Assembly: GCA_011009095.1 (NCBI GenBank)
Contig: VTPC01090677.1
Coordinates: 134,941-198,940, forward strand
Reading direction: 5' to 3'
Length of the DNA: 64,000 nt
Origin: Ignelater luminosus
Taxonomy: Eukaryota; Arthropoda; Insecta; Coleoptera; Elateridae
Positions 37,809 through 48,705 of the stretch are shown here, piece after piece (the first letter of the stretch is position 1; every line of letters starts with the position of its first letter). The position numbers and the translations under genes were made by a program. The notes below the pieces were generated by a model, which did not search any database, was not told where the DNA came from, and was given only the letters and a program-made list of their open reading frames with translations.

Positions 37809-40508
37809 CGTAAAGTGGGGCTACTTTGAACAGCGGGCCAACTTTGAACAAAAATTTGCGCACGCAATTTTTTTAAAATATTTAGATTGATCTATTTTGT
37901 TAAAATAAAAAATGCCAGTTACACTAGTAATGTTCCGTGATTAAACAGACGAGAAAATAAAATTTGCACAGCCGATTTGAATAAAAAAAAAATAATTAAA
38001 CAATGATAGAAAAAATCTTCAAAAACATATGACCCGAAACTTTTATATGTCCACCACATATGGGAAGTCACATCTTATTTGAAGTTAGATCATACGAATG
38101 TCCCATTATTTAGCAAAACATCTTACTGGTTAGAGATAATAAACCGTTCTACAATAGTCTTTTACAATTATTTATTTAAAAAAATGGCGTGTCGGCTGCT
38201 ACTGCTAGGGTTACTTTGAACAACATGTTCCAACTTGCTAGTACAGCTGGTGCACCGATTTGCGTATTTTGTCAGATTTAGTTGCAGTGGTGAAGTTGTA
38301 GGGTGAGATTGTGTGAAAATGCGTAAATATAAGAAAAAACTGGGTAGCAGAAACTATAAAAATTACTCGTCCGAAACGCTGACCAAAGCTTTGAATGAAA
38401 TTCGATCAAAGAAGTTATCATTAAATCAATTTGTAAGGGTACGTTATTTCACAAAGTAAGGGAGAAATATAATAATACTAAACCTGGACGACCTAACGTA
38501 CTAGACAATAATGAAGAATAGGCATTAGTACACATTCTTATGAAAACAGCTGAATGGGGGTTTCCAGTCGTCGGTGATGACTTGCGCCATATCGTGAAAG
38601 CGTATTTAGACAAACAAGGAAAGACTGTTGGACAGTTTTGCCAAAATATTCCAGGAAAAGACTGGGTAAGGCAATTTTTAGCCAGAAATCACGAATCAAA
38701 CCCCAGTAGAGCCAACTTAAATAAGTCCATTATCGATAAATATTTTAACAACTTGGAAGCATTATTAGCAGATGTACCACCAACTCATATTTTCAACTTC
38801 GATGAAACTAATGTCAGCGACGACCCAGGATCGAAAAAATGCATCTTTAAACGTGGAACGAAATATCCAGAAAGGGTTATTTCACATTCAAAAACCACAG
38901 TTTCAATTATGTTCTGTGGAAGCACCAGTGGTAAACTTCTTCCACCTTATGTCATATACAAATCTGCAAATATGTGGAGCACTTGCACCGAGGGTGGTTC
39001 ACCTCGAGCAAGATATAATAGAACCAGCCACGGCTGGTTTGATGCCGAAAGTTTTCTTGACTGGTTTAAACAGTTATTTTTGGTGGAAACCAAACATTTG
39101 ACAGGAATAAAAGTGCTTATCGGAGATAATCTGGCTAGTCATTTTTCACAAGAAGTAATACAGCCCCTTGATGTTGCTTTTTTCGCACCATTAAAAAGAA
39201 TTCGAAGAAAAGTTCTTACAAGTTATAAGATTAGCACTGGTAGGTCTGGCCTACCGAAGGATTGCTTTCCAAGATTGCTGAAGGAGTTGTGGGACACGCT
39301 TTTAGAGAATAGCTGCGAAACTTAAAAAAGTGGATTCCAAACTATGGGGAATCTTTCCAATAAATAGGGACCAAGTGCTCAAGAAGTTACCAAAAGATGT
39401 GACAGAAAATGAAAATGGCAGCGCTATAAGTGACTCCTTGCTGGAATTCTTACAAAAATCCAAACGACGAGCAAAAACGGTAACGCAAGAAACGCGTAAT
39501 AAATGTAGAGCCAGGGAAGAGTATTTCTTTATAGGACTTTGAAATTGGGGAGGGATCGAGAATTAAAAAAAAAAGAAATCCAAAAAACCAAAAAAAATGA
39601 AAAACCAGAAGACGAAGAAAACGAAAACGCAGATGATCTTTCTTCGCTCTGTCAAGACGAATTAGGTGACGAAAATTATTTTTGGACAGTTTAAGAGAAG
39701 AACTTGCGGAGTATAAAAAAGAAGAGGAGGCAATACTTACACATAATACGATTGAAGTCGGAGATTATATCTTAGTACGTTTTGCAACAAAAAGAACTGT
39801 AAAGCATTATGTGGGAGAGATAATTACGCACCTATCACCATTTGGCCCCAGGTAAGTTTATAAACAAAATAAAATTTAAAATAAATAGAGCCCTGTTCTT
39901 ATTTTTAGATTAAAGACACATCTATAGTTTTTTCAAATGATATAGAAAAGAAGCTTCCGAAGCCAACAACAGACCGTAGGGGACACGTTATTTTCTCTGT
40001 GTCATTTGATGGATACCAAGTGGGATAATTCCCATATATTTTGTGAAATATATTTACTTCTAGTTGTTTAATATTATTTTTAGTTTTGTAGAATGTTTAA
40101 TATCACTTCTTTAATAAAATTCTTACAAAAGTAAACCCGATAGTACTTTGATTACGATTATTACACTGTAGAAGGTTAGAATTTAAAGTTCAAATGTAGG
40201 TATCCTATGTAATTTTGTCTCCAGAATCCAATGGTGGGGCTATTTTAAACATATATAGTATATTTAAGCATTTACCAAGCAATTTAGAAAATTTTTCAAA
40301 GTAACACAACTGCGAGATAACTTTGAACACCTCAAATTTTATTTTTTTTTTCGACCAAGTGTTACAACTTAGGCCAAATTGATAATACAAACGAATTCTA
40401 CAAATACATTACCCCATATAACTGCCTAGAAAGTTCTGTATGGTCTGTTGAAAAAAAAATTATAAATAAAAAACTTTCAAAAATGTTCAAAGTAGCCCCA
40501 CTTTACGG
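37809..40508 (+). mobile_element. Tigger/pogo DNA transposon
   Basis: A 2,700-bp element of the pogo (Tc1/mariner) superfamily. Its inverted repeats are CGTAAAGTGGGGCTACTTTG... (37809-37832) and the reverse complement at 40484-40508, which is identical apart from one extra C at its tip. TA lies at both edges (37807-37808 and 40509-40510), the target-site duplication of this superfamily. The insertion splits copy B of the tandem unit. ACTTTGAAC recurs just inside both ends. One broken transposase gene fills the middle, with AATAAA at 40113-40118. It is dead as a gene but complete at its ends. Confidence 0.92.
38319..40028 (+). pseudogene. Tigger transposase pseudogene (TIGD/jerky-like)
   Basis: Starts at ATG 38319 (MRKYKKKLGSRNYKNYSSET), with an N-terminal helix-turn-helix of the Psq type that is broken by a frame change near 38430. 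It resumes as CKGTLFHKVREKYNN and GRPNVLDNNEE, then a stop at 38519. The longest open piece (38540-39325) holds the CENP-B-type DNA-binding part (GKDWVRQFLARN) and the DDE_1 core. Catalytic blocks are FNFDET and GDNLASHFS, then QPLDVAFF. The distance between the second and third blocks is about 20 residues too short, an in-frame deletion. A frame change near 39325 leads to LKKVDSKLWGIFPINRDQVL. The C-terminal tail (about 39715-39850) reads IEVGDYILVRFATKRTVKHY, then a possible intron (GTAAGT at 39852, acceptor TTTTTAG near 39909), then VSFDGYQVG and stop at 40026. Confidence 0.88.
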
Positions 40509-40607
40509 TAATTTATGCGTCCCACAGAATGTAGAGATAGTAGCATGACGTGGACATAAATGTCGATTCTCTACAAGTTTGAAATATTAAATTCATAATT
40601 TAGCAGT
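40509..40607 (+). repeat. Tandem unit, copy B, right part
   Basis: Continues copy B after the transposon. The blocks ATTTATGCGTCCCACAGAAT, AGAGATAGTAGCATGAC, GGACATAAATGT and ATTCATAATTTAGCA match 37350-37437 closely. The match stops at about 40607. Confidence 0.85.
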
Positions 40608-40632
40608 TCGATTCAATTTTAAAAATTCTTAG

Positions 40633-40890
40633 TTTTCCTTGAAAGACAACAAAAGTCCCAGTCACGTGCTTACAGCCCTCAATGGCATCCACTGTCAGCT
40701 TATCATTCAACAGCTGAGCGAAGCTTGCTTCAAAATTTTATTTGACGTTGAGCAACCGCTGAAAAAGGAAAAAACTTACGACCTGACAAGTGAGGAAATG
40801 TACACAGAGATCTACAGCGTAGTGATGTCTATTCATCTTGTGTCAGAATGCTGTTTCTACCACACGTCGTCGCTTATGCATCCTCGAGGT
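40633..40890 (+). CDS. Possible internal exon, unrecognised
   Basis: An open frame of about 85 codons with splice-like edges: AAAAATTCTTAG before it (AG at 40631-40632) and G|GTAGGT after it (donor at 40891). The peptide runs LKDNKSPSHVLTALNGIHCQ, LIIQQLSEACFKILFDVEQP, then a charged stretch LKKEKTYDLTSEEMYTEIYS and VVMSIHLVSECCFYHTSSLM. Codon use (CTG, GTG, CAC, CCG) is less AT-driven than nearby DNA, and no stop interrupts it. An extended helical character is likely. I do not recognise the family. It starts 25 bases after the end of the tandem repeat. Alternatives are a fragment of an unknown transposon ORF or an exon of the gene that once carried the 21-bp coding repeat. Confidence 0.4.
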
Positions 40891-40909
40891 AGGTATAGAT
40901 AGGTGAAAT

Positions 40910-43170
40910 CCACCAAGTCTTACAACACGAGTTAGTGTCTTTCGGAGCTTTTAAGACGATCGTAATTGCCCTGGTGTCCTATGTCACATGCTTCTGGGGG
41001 TGCATTTCTGCTGACCTTCTAAGCATTTTCCCAAACTTTCAGCTTGCTATTTGAAATTTGAAATATTTGGTGTTAACTACCCTGGGTACTGGAAGGAAAG
41101 TGTCTTTGTTTCCATTTGGTTTTAAAAATGTTCTTTTACACTCAGTTCAATGTTAGCTATGTTAAGTCCAGTTTAGGAACAATTTTTGAAAATTGGTTAG
41201 TTTTCAAGATACAGGTTGTACGAAGCTTTTTTTAAATTTTCATGTTCTTTGCAGTATCTCAGAAATAATGTTAAACATTGTACGTGGGAATTTTCTTTAT
41301 TATAAGATACAGCAATCTTCTACAATCTGCATAGCTAATCAAATCAAATCCATCTCACGAGAATCGCATATACAAGCAACGTTTGTTATTGAATTAAGTT
41401 TTTACTTCAAAAACAGCAAAATTGTTTTGTTTTCTAGAGGTAAGATATTAATTTCGTTCACATGCAGTAATAATAATATTTTGCTCATTAAGATTTTCAG
41501 ATCTTATTAAATTGAATATTAGAGAAGACTAGAAATATAAATCTCAAGAAAAATGCAAGTAGAACCGAAATTCATATTAATTATTAATAATAAGTAAAAA
41601 AATAATAATCAGGAAATATTAGTAACAATAAAGATTGCATCAGTGATACACAAAAGCCCATCATAATAAAATTTTGTACAAACATAATAGAAAACCCGGA
41701 GGGTTATTTGCTATTTCTTCAAGTGACAGAAATAATAAATTACAAACATATTGGTGCACATTGTCGCCAATGTAACCAAACCTCAAAAGCATTTTCGGCT
41801 TTGACTTTACATTTGAACTATGAATGGAGAGTTCGGTCTCCCTAGTTAGTAATAGCCTTTAATGGGCCCATTGCTATGAAATATGGAACGTCTCCCCCGG
41901 GTAACATGCACAATGCTGATGGTTTTGCAAGAGACGTATGGTTGGTATCGCTTCCATTGTGTCACTTTAGCTGTAGCAGCGCCGCATAATGTCCTGAATA
42001 AACATTAGCTATACAAAATTCGTCTTGTAAAGTTAATATAATGTGGAGTTTACTTATACTCGATGTGCGTACTTGATAATAATCGTCTACGAGAATTTTA
42101 AATAAACACATTGTAGAGGAACATTTCATTTTGTATAGCATACCAAACGCGTATATCATTTTAATAATTTAAAATTCCCAGACCGGCGGCAATAAAAAAA
42201 TATCAAAGAACTTATAAAGTCAATCGTTTCACAGGCAATTACGCCTCGTTTTACTGAACCCCGTCCTATTATCAAAAAATTCCTGTAATAGAATACTTTT
42301 TGCTGAAAAGAAACGATTAAAGCTAATAAAATTTGGGTCACCCATTATTTTCTCCGTTTACATACATTTTATGGGAACGTTAAAATTTTAAAACTTGCGG
42401 TTTTTTCTCTTTAGAGAAAGAAATTTTAAGTCTATTGTGTATGTTGTAATTGGTGTCAAAAGTGAGGATATAATTTAAAATTCAAACCGTTTGGGCGTTA
42501 CCAAATAATCAACCAATTCTATTCTATTTAAATTAAGGTTGAGACATCATAAACTACTTATACCTAAATAGACAAACAATGCAAAATGTAAAGTTACTTT
42601 TATGTGCTTGGTCAATGATTTTACAAAGTGTCCTATGTTACGACATCCGGCCGGCAAATTGAAAAAATCTGTTTTCAGTTGTTATGTGGTAGAAATAGAT
42701 TGGTAAAAGTGTTTTTGTTTGTTCGGAAGAACTTGGATAGAATATTAATATAATTCGGTGAATATCAAATTCAGGAAGTGCGTAATTTAATTAAAACATC
42801 AAAATTCAATTACAAGTTGGGTATCAACTATCACAAAAAAAACTTAATGTTGTTAATTGTGTTTTTGTAATTCGTAATTATAAAAAATGGACTTACAACT
42901 TATTTTTTTATTGTAATCTTTAATAAACAAAATAAAATTTCAATGTAAGGAAATATGAAAACAGTTTTAAGGTTAACCTTATAAACTTATCGCTTAATCC
43001 TGAATTGTCAAATTCGGTTATATTCACTTATAGTTATATATAATTATTTATTTATTAATATAATTAATTAGCCCTTACCTCGACTTTAACATAATAACAT
43101 AATACAGTCTACAGATATAGAGAGTTTCAAACAGTATTTTGGTCCCTCGAGCCGGCGACCTTTCATACTA
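40910..43170. other. Anonymous AT-rich DNA
   Basis: No gene is supported. From 41520 to 43090 the DNA is rich in TAATTA-type words but shows no repeat with an element end. Confidence 0.5.
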
Positions 43171-43175
43171 ATATA

Positions 43176-43619
43176 CAGGGTGTCAATATGAAGTGGGCAA
43201 TATGTCTGAAACAAAAAAGATTTTAAAAATCACCCTAAGCTGTTTAGGTAATTCGGCGAGGGAAGTCGAACGATGTAATAAGTTACGATCTCTCACCTAA
43301 CCTATAAGTCCCAACCACACCGACCAAAAAATCTTGTTTTGACTTCCGAATAACAGTTCCTTTTAAATTATTCATTGAGAAATTTTTTCCTTCATTTGTT
43401 GTCTATCCGAAATACACATTAAAGCAATTGAAATATGTTAGTTTATTTGGATAACACGATTTACATTCAGCACTAAAAAACGACATGTGCTATAACTTCC
43501 ATTTGAGATTTGTTTATTCTACTTACCTCTTCATATTACCGCGACAGTCTCGAATGATTAATGATATCTTTCTTAGTTTCTGATAAATATCCCTTGGAAC
43601 TTTTCAAATTGACACCCTG
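43176..43619. mobile_element. MITE, Tc1/mariner type
   Basis: A 444-bp element with ends CAGGGTGTCAATATGAA (from 43176) and, in reverse complement, CAGGGTGTCAATTTGAA (ending 43619), 16 of 17 bases identical. TA lies at both edges (43174-43175 and 43620-43621). It has no coding capacity. Such elements move with the transposase of a related autonomous element, which is not in this window. Confidence 0.88.
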
Positions 43620-43621
43620 TA

Positions 43622-44019
43622 TAGTTATTATAAACAAAGTGTTTTGCTTGAATAGACAAACAAGATATTCTTATTTGTAGCTAACTGACTAGGAACGCAA
43701 TTGTTTTCCAAACAAATTCTAGAAAGTTGCTGGTAGAAGTTTCTTGAGAGTTATATTTTAATCTGGTTGCGATGGGAATAGATACTCAGGGCAGAATCTT
43801 GTAAACAAGTTGTACAAACAAGGTAAAACCAAATAACCAAACACTACTATTTACTATTTACTATCCTACGTAACGTTTTTTTACGACAAACTAACAAGGA
43901 GTAGCAAGCAGAAAACCTGAGGCAAAACTATTATCAAATATTTGTTGGGGACTAACTGATTAGCTTAGAAAATTCACTAATTGATAGATATTTCGACCAA
44001 GGTGACCGTTAGTTTCAAA
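43622..44019. other. Anonymous DNA between MITE and minisatellite
   Basis: No gene or repeat was recognised. Confidence 0.5.
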
Positions 44020-45232
44020 ATCTCTTGATCTTGTTTCGTTTTCATCTTGAATTTTATCTCATTGACATTGAAGAATCAAGACAAGACAAAAATTATAGCA
44101 ACAAAATACGAAATTTTAATTTCTGGTTTTGATTTCTTACCTCAATTTCTTGTCGTCATCTCTTTTCTTGATCTCTTGGTTTGATTTATTGTCTTGAGCT
44201 TTTTCTTTATTTTGTGTCCCAATCTGTTAATTTCTTGTCTTAGTATTTTATTTTGATTTCTTGTTTTGTTGTCGTTGAAGAGCCAAGACAAGATAAGAAA
44301 TCTTGTTTTAATTTCTTGTCTTGATTTCACGTCTCGGTTTCTTACCATGGTCTCATGTTTCGATCTCTTGTCTTAATTTTTTATCTTGCTGGCATTGAAG
44401 AACCACGACAACACAAGAAATGCAGCCACAGGACAAGATATTTTGTCTGAATTTCTATTTTTGATTTCGTGTCCCGATTTTTTGTTTTTATTTCTTGTCT
44501 TGATTTTTTGTCTTAATTTCTTACCCTAATTTCTTGTAGTTCTTGTGCTAATTTATTTTTTGATTTCTGCTCTTGTTGGCATTAAAATGAAATGTAACAG
44601 CAAGGCAAGAAATCTTGGCTTGATTTCTTGTCTTGATTTCTTGTGTTGTTGTCACTGAAGAACCATGCCACAAAAAGAAATGTGGCAACACGATCTCTTG
44701 CCTTGATCTCCGGCATTGATCTCTTGTGTTGATTTAATATCTCGATCTCTTGTCTTGATCTCTTGTCTTAATCTCTTGTCTTAATCTTTGTCTCGTCAAC
44801 ACAGGAAATGTAGCAAGAAGACAGAAAAGCTTGTCGTGGTTTTGTGTCTCAGTTTCTTGTCATGATCTCTTATCTTAATTCCTTGTCTTGATCTGTGTTA
44901 TTCATTTCTTGCTTGCTAACATTGAAGAACCAAAACCAAGCAAGAAATGTAATAACATGACAGAAATCTGGTACTGATCTCGTGTCTTACTTTCTTGTCA
45001 TGATCTCTTGTCTTAATTTCCTGCTTGATATTCTGTCTCGCTTTCTTATCTTAATGTTTTGTTTTGATATTTTATTCAGATTCCATGTTTTCTTATTTCG
45101 AATTCTTGTCTTAATTTCTTGTCTCGATCTCTTGTCTTGTTTTCTTGTCTTGACATACTGTCTTGATTTTTTATTTCTTTTCTTGACCCTTGTCTTGATT
45201 CGTTTTATGGAGTTCTTGTTGTGTTGGTATTG
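44020..45232. repeat. 13-bp minisatellite, TCTTGTCTTGATT type
   Basis: About 1.2 kb of imperfect 13-base units, best preserved at about 44730-44790 (TCTTGTCTTGATC, TCTTGTCTTAATC repeated). Interspersed on the same strand are segments of the opposite sense, each introduced by GAAGAAyCAAGACAAG and placed at 44070, 44277, 44397, 44657 and 44934. The array therefore alternates strand and can fold on itself. The open frames through it are artefacts of the repeat. Confidence 0.9.
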
Positions 45233-45235
45233 ACA

Positions 45236-46230
45236 GAAGCGGATTTAGGTTTGATTGCGCCCTAGGCCTATTTTGGTATGGCGCCCTTTTTGTTTTTGAA
45301 AGGTGTATTATATAAAGTATACAGGGTGTGCCGTAAATGCCAATAAAGCTTGAGGTAAACCTCTTCTTCTTTGAGTGTTTATTGCAAATCTACAAAGTTT
45401 TCTTGTACAAGTGGTCAGAAGTTAACATTTTTAACACTAAATAAAACAGAAATCAAACAATCGAATTCAAATGAAGCCATTACGAATTCAACAAATGAAT
45501 CTGTTGAAACAACAATTACCCTTGATAAAGCACAGAACTGTTACATTTCTCTTTTTGAACATGCTGTAAAAAATTGAATTCTTACCAAAAAATAGATATG
45601 ACAAACATGCAAGTCTTGGGTGTACTGATAAATCTGATGAAATTAGTTACCAGCAATTCTTTCAAGTTTTAACAATTTTATGGTCCATTATCACTGGAAT
45701 AAAATTGATAATTCTTTGATTTCTTGCGATACTTTAGTTCCTGTATTTGAATAATTTTTTATTTGCCTACAGCAGCGTTGCCAAGTTTAAATTTCTTTTT
45801 TGATTTGTATGACAAATCTAAGTACGTTGGAACATTCGTGTTTCCAATTTTGGTTTCTTAAGAGATTGAGGGAAGCTGCTACCTAAAGCTTTACTGGCAT
45901 TTACGGGACACCCTGTATAATAATAAAAATATAAAAAAACAATTGTTGTGACAAAAGACAAAGAGTTGAGAAAAATCTATTCAATTCTTTTATATTTTTA
46001 AAATTCCCGAAATTTTCAATTGGTCGAGCAATATTTTTTTTTGTTTCAATAATTAGATACTTGACCATATTAAGGTATAATTCTCCGGTAGGAAAAATAA
46101 TATTTTTGAAAAATCTCTAAAATCTTTTCATATAGTCACCGGGAAACTCCATGAATTCCGAATTTTTATCCTCTCTCAAATTTTGCGGTGCCTCAAATTT
46201 TGGCGCCCCTCAAATCTGGAATAATACGGA
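45236..46230. mobile_element. Possible old DNA transposon, split by a MITE
   Basis: The left edge AGAAGCGGATTTAGG followed by GCGCCCTAGGCC resembles the ends of DNA transposons that begin with a CGGATTTA-type repeat. About 900 bases later, TTGGCGCCCCTCAAA (around 46200) recalls the same GC-rich subterminal type. A clean inverted match between the two was not found, and neither was a target duplication. The MITE at 45322-45915 lies inside. Confidence 0.25.
45322..45915. mobile_element. MITE, Tc1/mariner type, long ends
   Basis: A 594-bp element with 30-base inverted repeats. The left begins CAGGGTGTGCCGTAAATGCC at 45322; the right, in reverse complement, begins CAGGGTGTCCCGTAAATGCC and ends at 45915. 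Only two mismatches are seen in about 30 bases. TA flanks both ends (45320-45321 and 45916-45917). A frame of 68 codons inside (45371-45577) has no recognised motif. The close match of the ends suggests a younger insertion than most relics here. Confidence 0.9.
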
Positions 46231-47554
46231 TATTTGTAAATCTGGATCGATAATCTTTTGAGACCAACTATGCTTTCCATTAAAAAAATAAATTGCATAA
46301 CATTAATTTTTATATTCTTATCCAGTTTGTTGCAATTGTGTCTTAAAGATTTCATTTGATAATAGATCTATTACAAATTAAAAAAAATGGTGTTATTATA
46401 ATACCAATAACATTTTGATATTAGATTCTAACATTACCTAATTTTTTATAATAACAGTACAAGCTTTTTATTTGTCCAAATTGTAGACCGTCCCTGATGA
46501 TGTTCCAACTTTATTACATATGCACGCCTCTTTCTATTTACTAATATTTGCTACGGCGCTGATCTCATAAGCCGACGTAACATATTTTTGGGGCTCAACC
46601 AAAAAGGTCCCTCGCAGATGTTTCGAGAGCTCAATCCGTTATGGGTACTGGAACACTTTTTATCAATTAGTTACGAGCACTTAAAAGCAAAAAATATTAA
46701 CAATAAGCTTTGACTTGTGTCTTTGAAAATTTAGTTTTAGTTTATGCTTGTAAAATAGCATTAAAACGTTTCATGCTGATTGACTTGATAATTTCTATTA
46801 ATTTAGTCAACTTCTTATTTTCTATAATAAAGGTATACAAAAGCCTTATTGATTTCCATGAATCTGTAGGTTTAAGCAAACGTTTTCATTGACAAATAAT
46901 AACAATAAAAAAGGACATTAACGTTTGACCATAAACCACAAATTATAACAAGGGTAACAATTCAAATCCTATCGGGTGTATTAAGGACAGCTTTGGGAGG
47001 ATTTTTGCGTCATCTTCGGGGCGAAAAGATATTAAATATGGTTCGTGTTTTATTGTCATTCTAAAGGACAAAAGAGAGGAGGATACGCCGAGCTCCACAT
47101 ATCATCACACGTCCCATTCATTTAAACAGGAATTTTCTTTAAAACGCATTGTACGTCAGAAGTAGTCGGACTTTTCTTTTTATTCACAATTCATAGAGGT
47201 ATCGCAGAGGCGTGAAGGTAGAAAAAAATTTAATACAAATAAAATAAACCAGGTGTTTTACAGTTCGCACCTCTTTGTAAACCGTTGCATTGTACAGTAC
47301 AGATCCATAACCCCGTTTGGTTTTATGTCAAGGGAGGTCCGCACCAGCCTCTGGAATTACACGATTTGATACACAAAATAGTTCGCCGTATAATACAGTA
47401 GACATTTCAGGGGTTGATTTGTGAAAGGGCGGTTACCAACAGGATAAAGGTGCTAGGACAATGGAAGCAAGATGTTGACAAATTTTTGGCGGCTGCCGTG
47501 TAATTTTTCAAATAACGTATGAATTTTTAAGAACTGTATCTTACTGACGCAGAT
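46231..47554. other. Anonymous DNA, partly GC-richer
   Basis: From 46970 to 47540 the base composition is more even than around it, with no clear open frame. It could be unique host sequence, for example regulatory or untranslated, but nothing specific can be named. Confidence 0.4.
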
Positions 47555-47672
47555 CTATCTATGCATGGTAAAAGAACAAACATAAATGCCCAGAAAAAAT
47601 AAAATAATAAAAATTAAAATGTGTAATAAGCTAGAGCATATCAAATAGAGTTATAACGAAAATTTGTTTTTT
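47555..47672 (+). repeat. Long inverted repeat, left arm
   Basis: About 118 bases, starting CTATCTATGCATGGTAAAAG, that recur as the reverse complement at 50998-51114 with only two substitutions seen (in the AATGCCCAG and AATAATAAAAATT parts). The arms stand about 3.3 kb apart. The match ends abruptly inside at CGAAAATTTGTTTTTT. Confidence 0.9.
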
Positions 47673-48705
47673 GGGTAGGAATGAATGCTCATTAAGATGA
47701 TGAACCATTAAAAGTAAACTTTTAAAATTCTCCCAAAATAATTGTATTTCCTTATTTACCTGCAGGAGCTTGGAGTGAGTTAAGAAACTTCAACAAATGG
47801 AATTCAGTTGTTTGATAGAAATAGTATTTAACAATCCTTTTATACTTGAAACTATAAAGATTCTTCTAGTTTAATAAGAAAAGATTCATAATCGTGGTTC
47901 ACCTTTTGGATGTACTAAATACACATTTACTAGAGCTGGGAGTTCTTAGGTACAAAAATACAATGAAAATACAAACCTAGAAAGGCATTGGAATTCTTAA
48001 GCAAAAACGCCTGGTATATTTCAAATTTAGGACGACTTTAGGCACACTAGACAAAAAACTAAATAAAAATAAATTGTGAAAAAAATGTAAAACGAACTAC
48101 AAAGCGATAAAATCAAAAAAGGTCACTTGTCAAGGAAAAACCATTTGTCAACTGCGATCGACGAAGATTTTTTCTTAAAATTCAAGTCTTTGGGTGTTTT
48201 TGGGAATATTCTCGACATTTTTGAAAATAGATCTATTAAAACCTATAGCGATGAAAAGCTGTTTAAATTCTCTTTTGGTGATGCCTAAACCAACTTGACT
48301 TGAATTTAAATAAAATAAAATTCTGCTTCTAACTCAAAAGTCGGAACTGGTGAAGGAATTCTAAGCATGACGTTGTATTCATTATTTTGGAGGGAAAAAA
48401 ATGTCAGCACTTTCAAGAAAATAAAAGATTTTGAAATTTTATTATTATAACAGAAAAACAAAAGAAGATCATCAATCTTGTTTTCACCAATGAACTTTGT
48501 TTGCAAGTCAGTAAGATAGAAATCCCTTCGTTCTATCCTTATTAATAACTGAGATATTACATAAATACATCATTCAAGCATCCTAAAATTTCAGGACCTT
48601 CTGACCCATGAGCAAAAGTTCAATTGCACTAAAAGTAGTCTTTATGTCGACAAATGATGTTAAGGAAAATCAGACTATTGAGAAAGACTCATCAGAGATT
48701 GTAAT
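47673..48705. other. Interior left of the LINE
   Basis: AT-rich DNA between the left arm and the tail of the LINE relic. No gene was recognised. Confidence 0.5.

Noticed and set aside
44982-45233. 83-codon frame in the minisatellite
   Set aside because: A by-product of the TCTTGTCTTGATT repeat.
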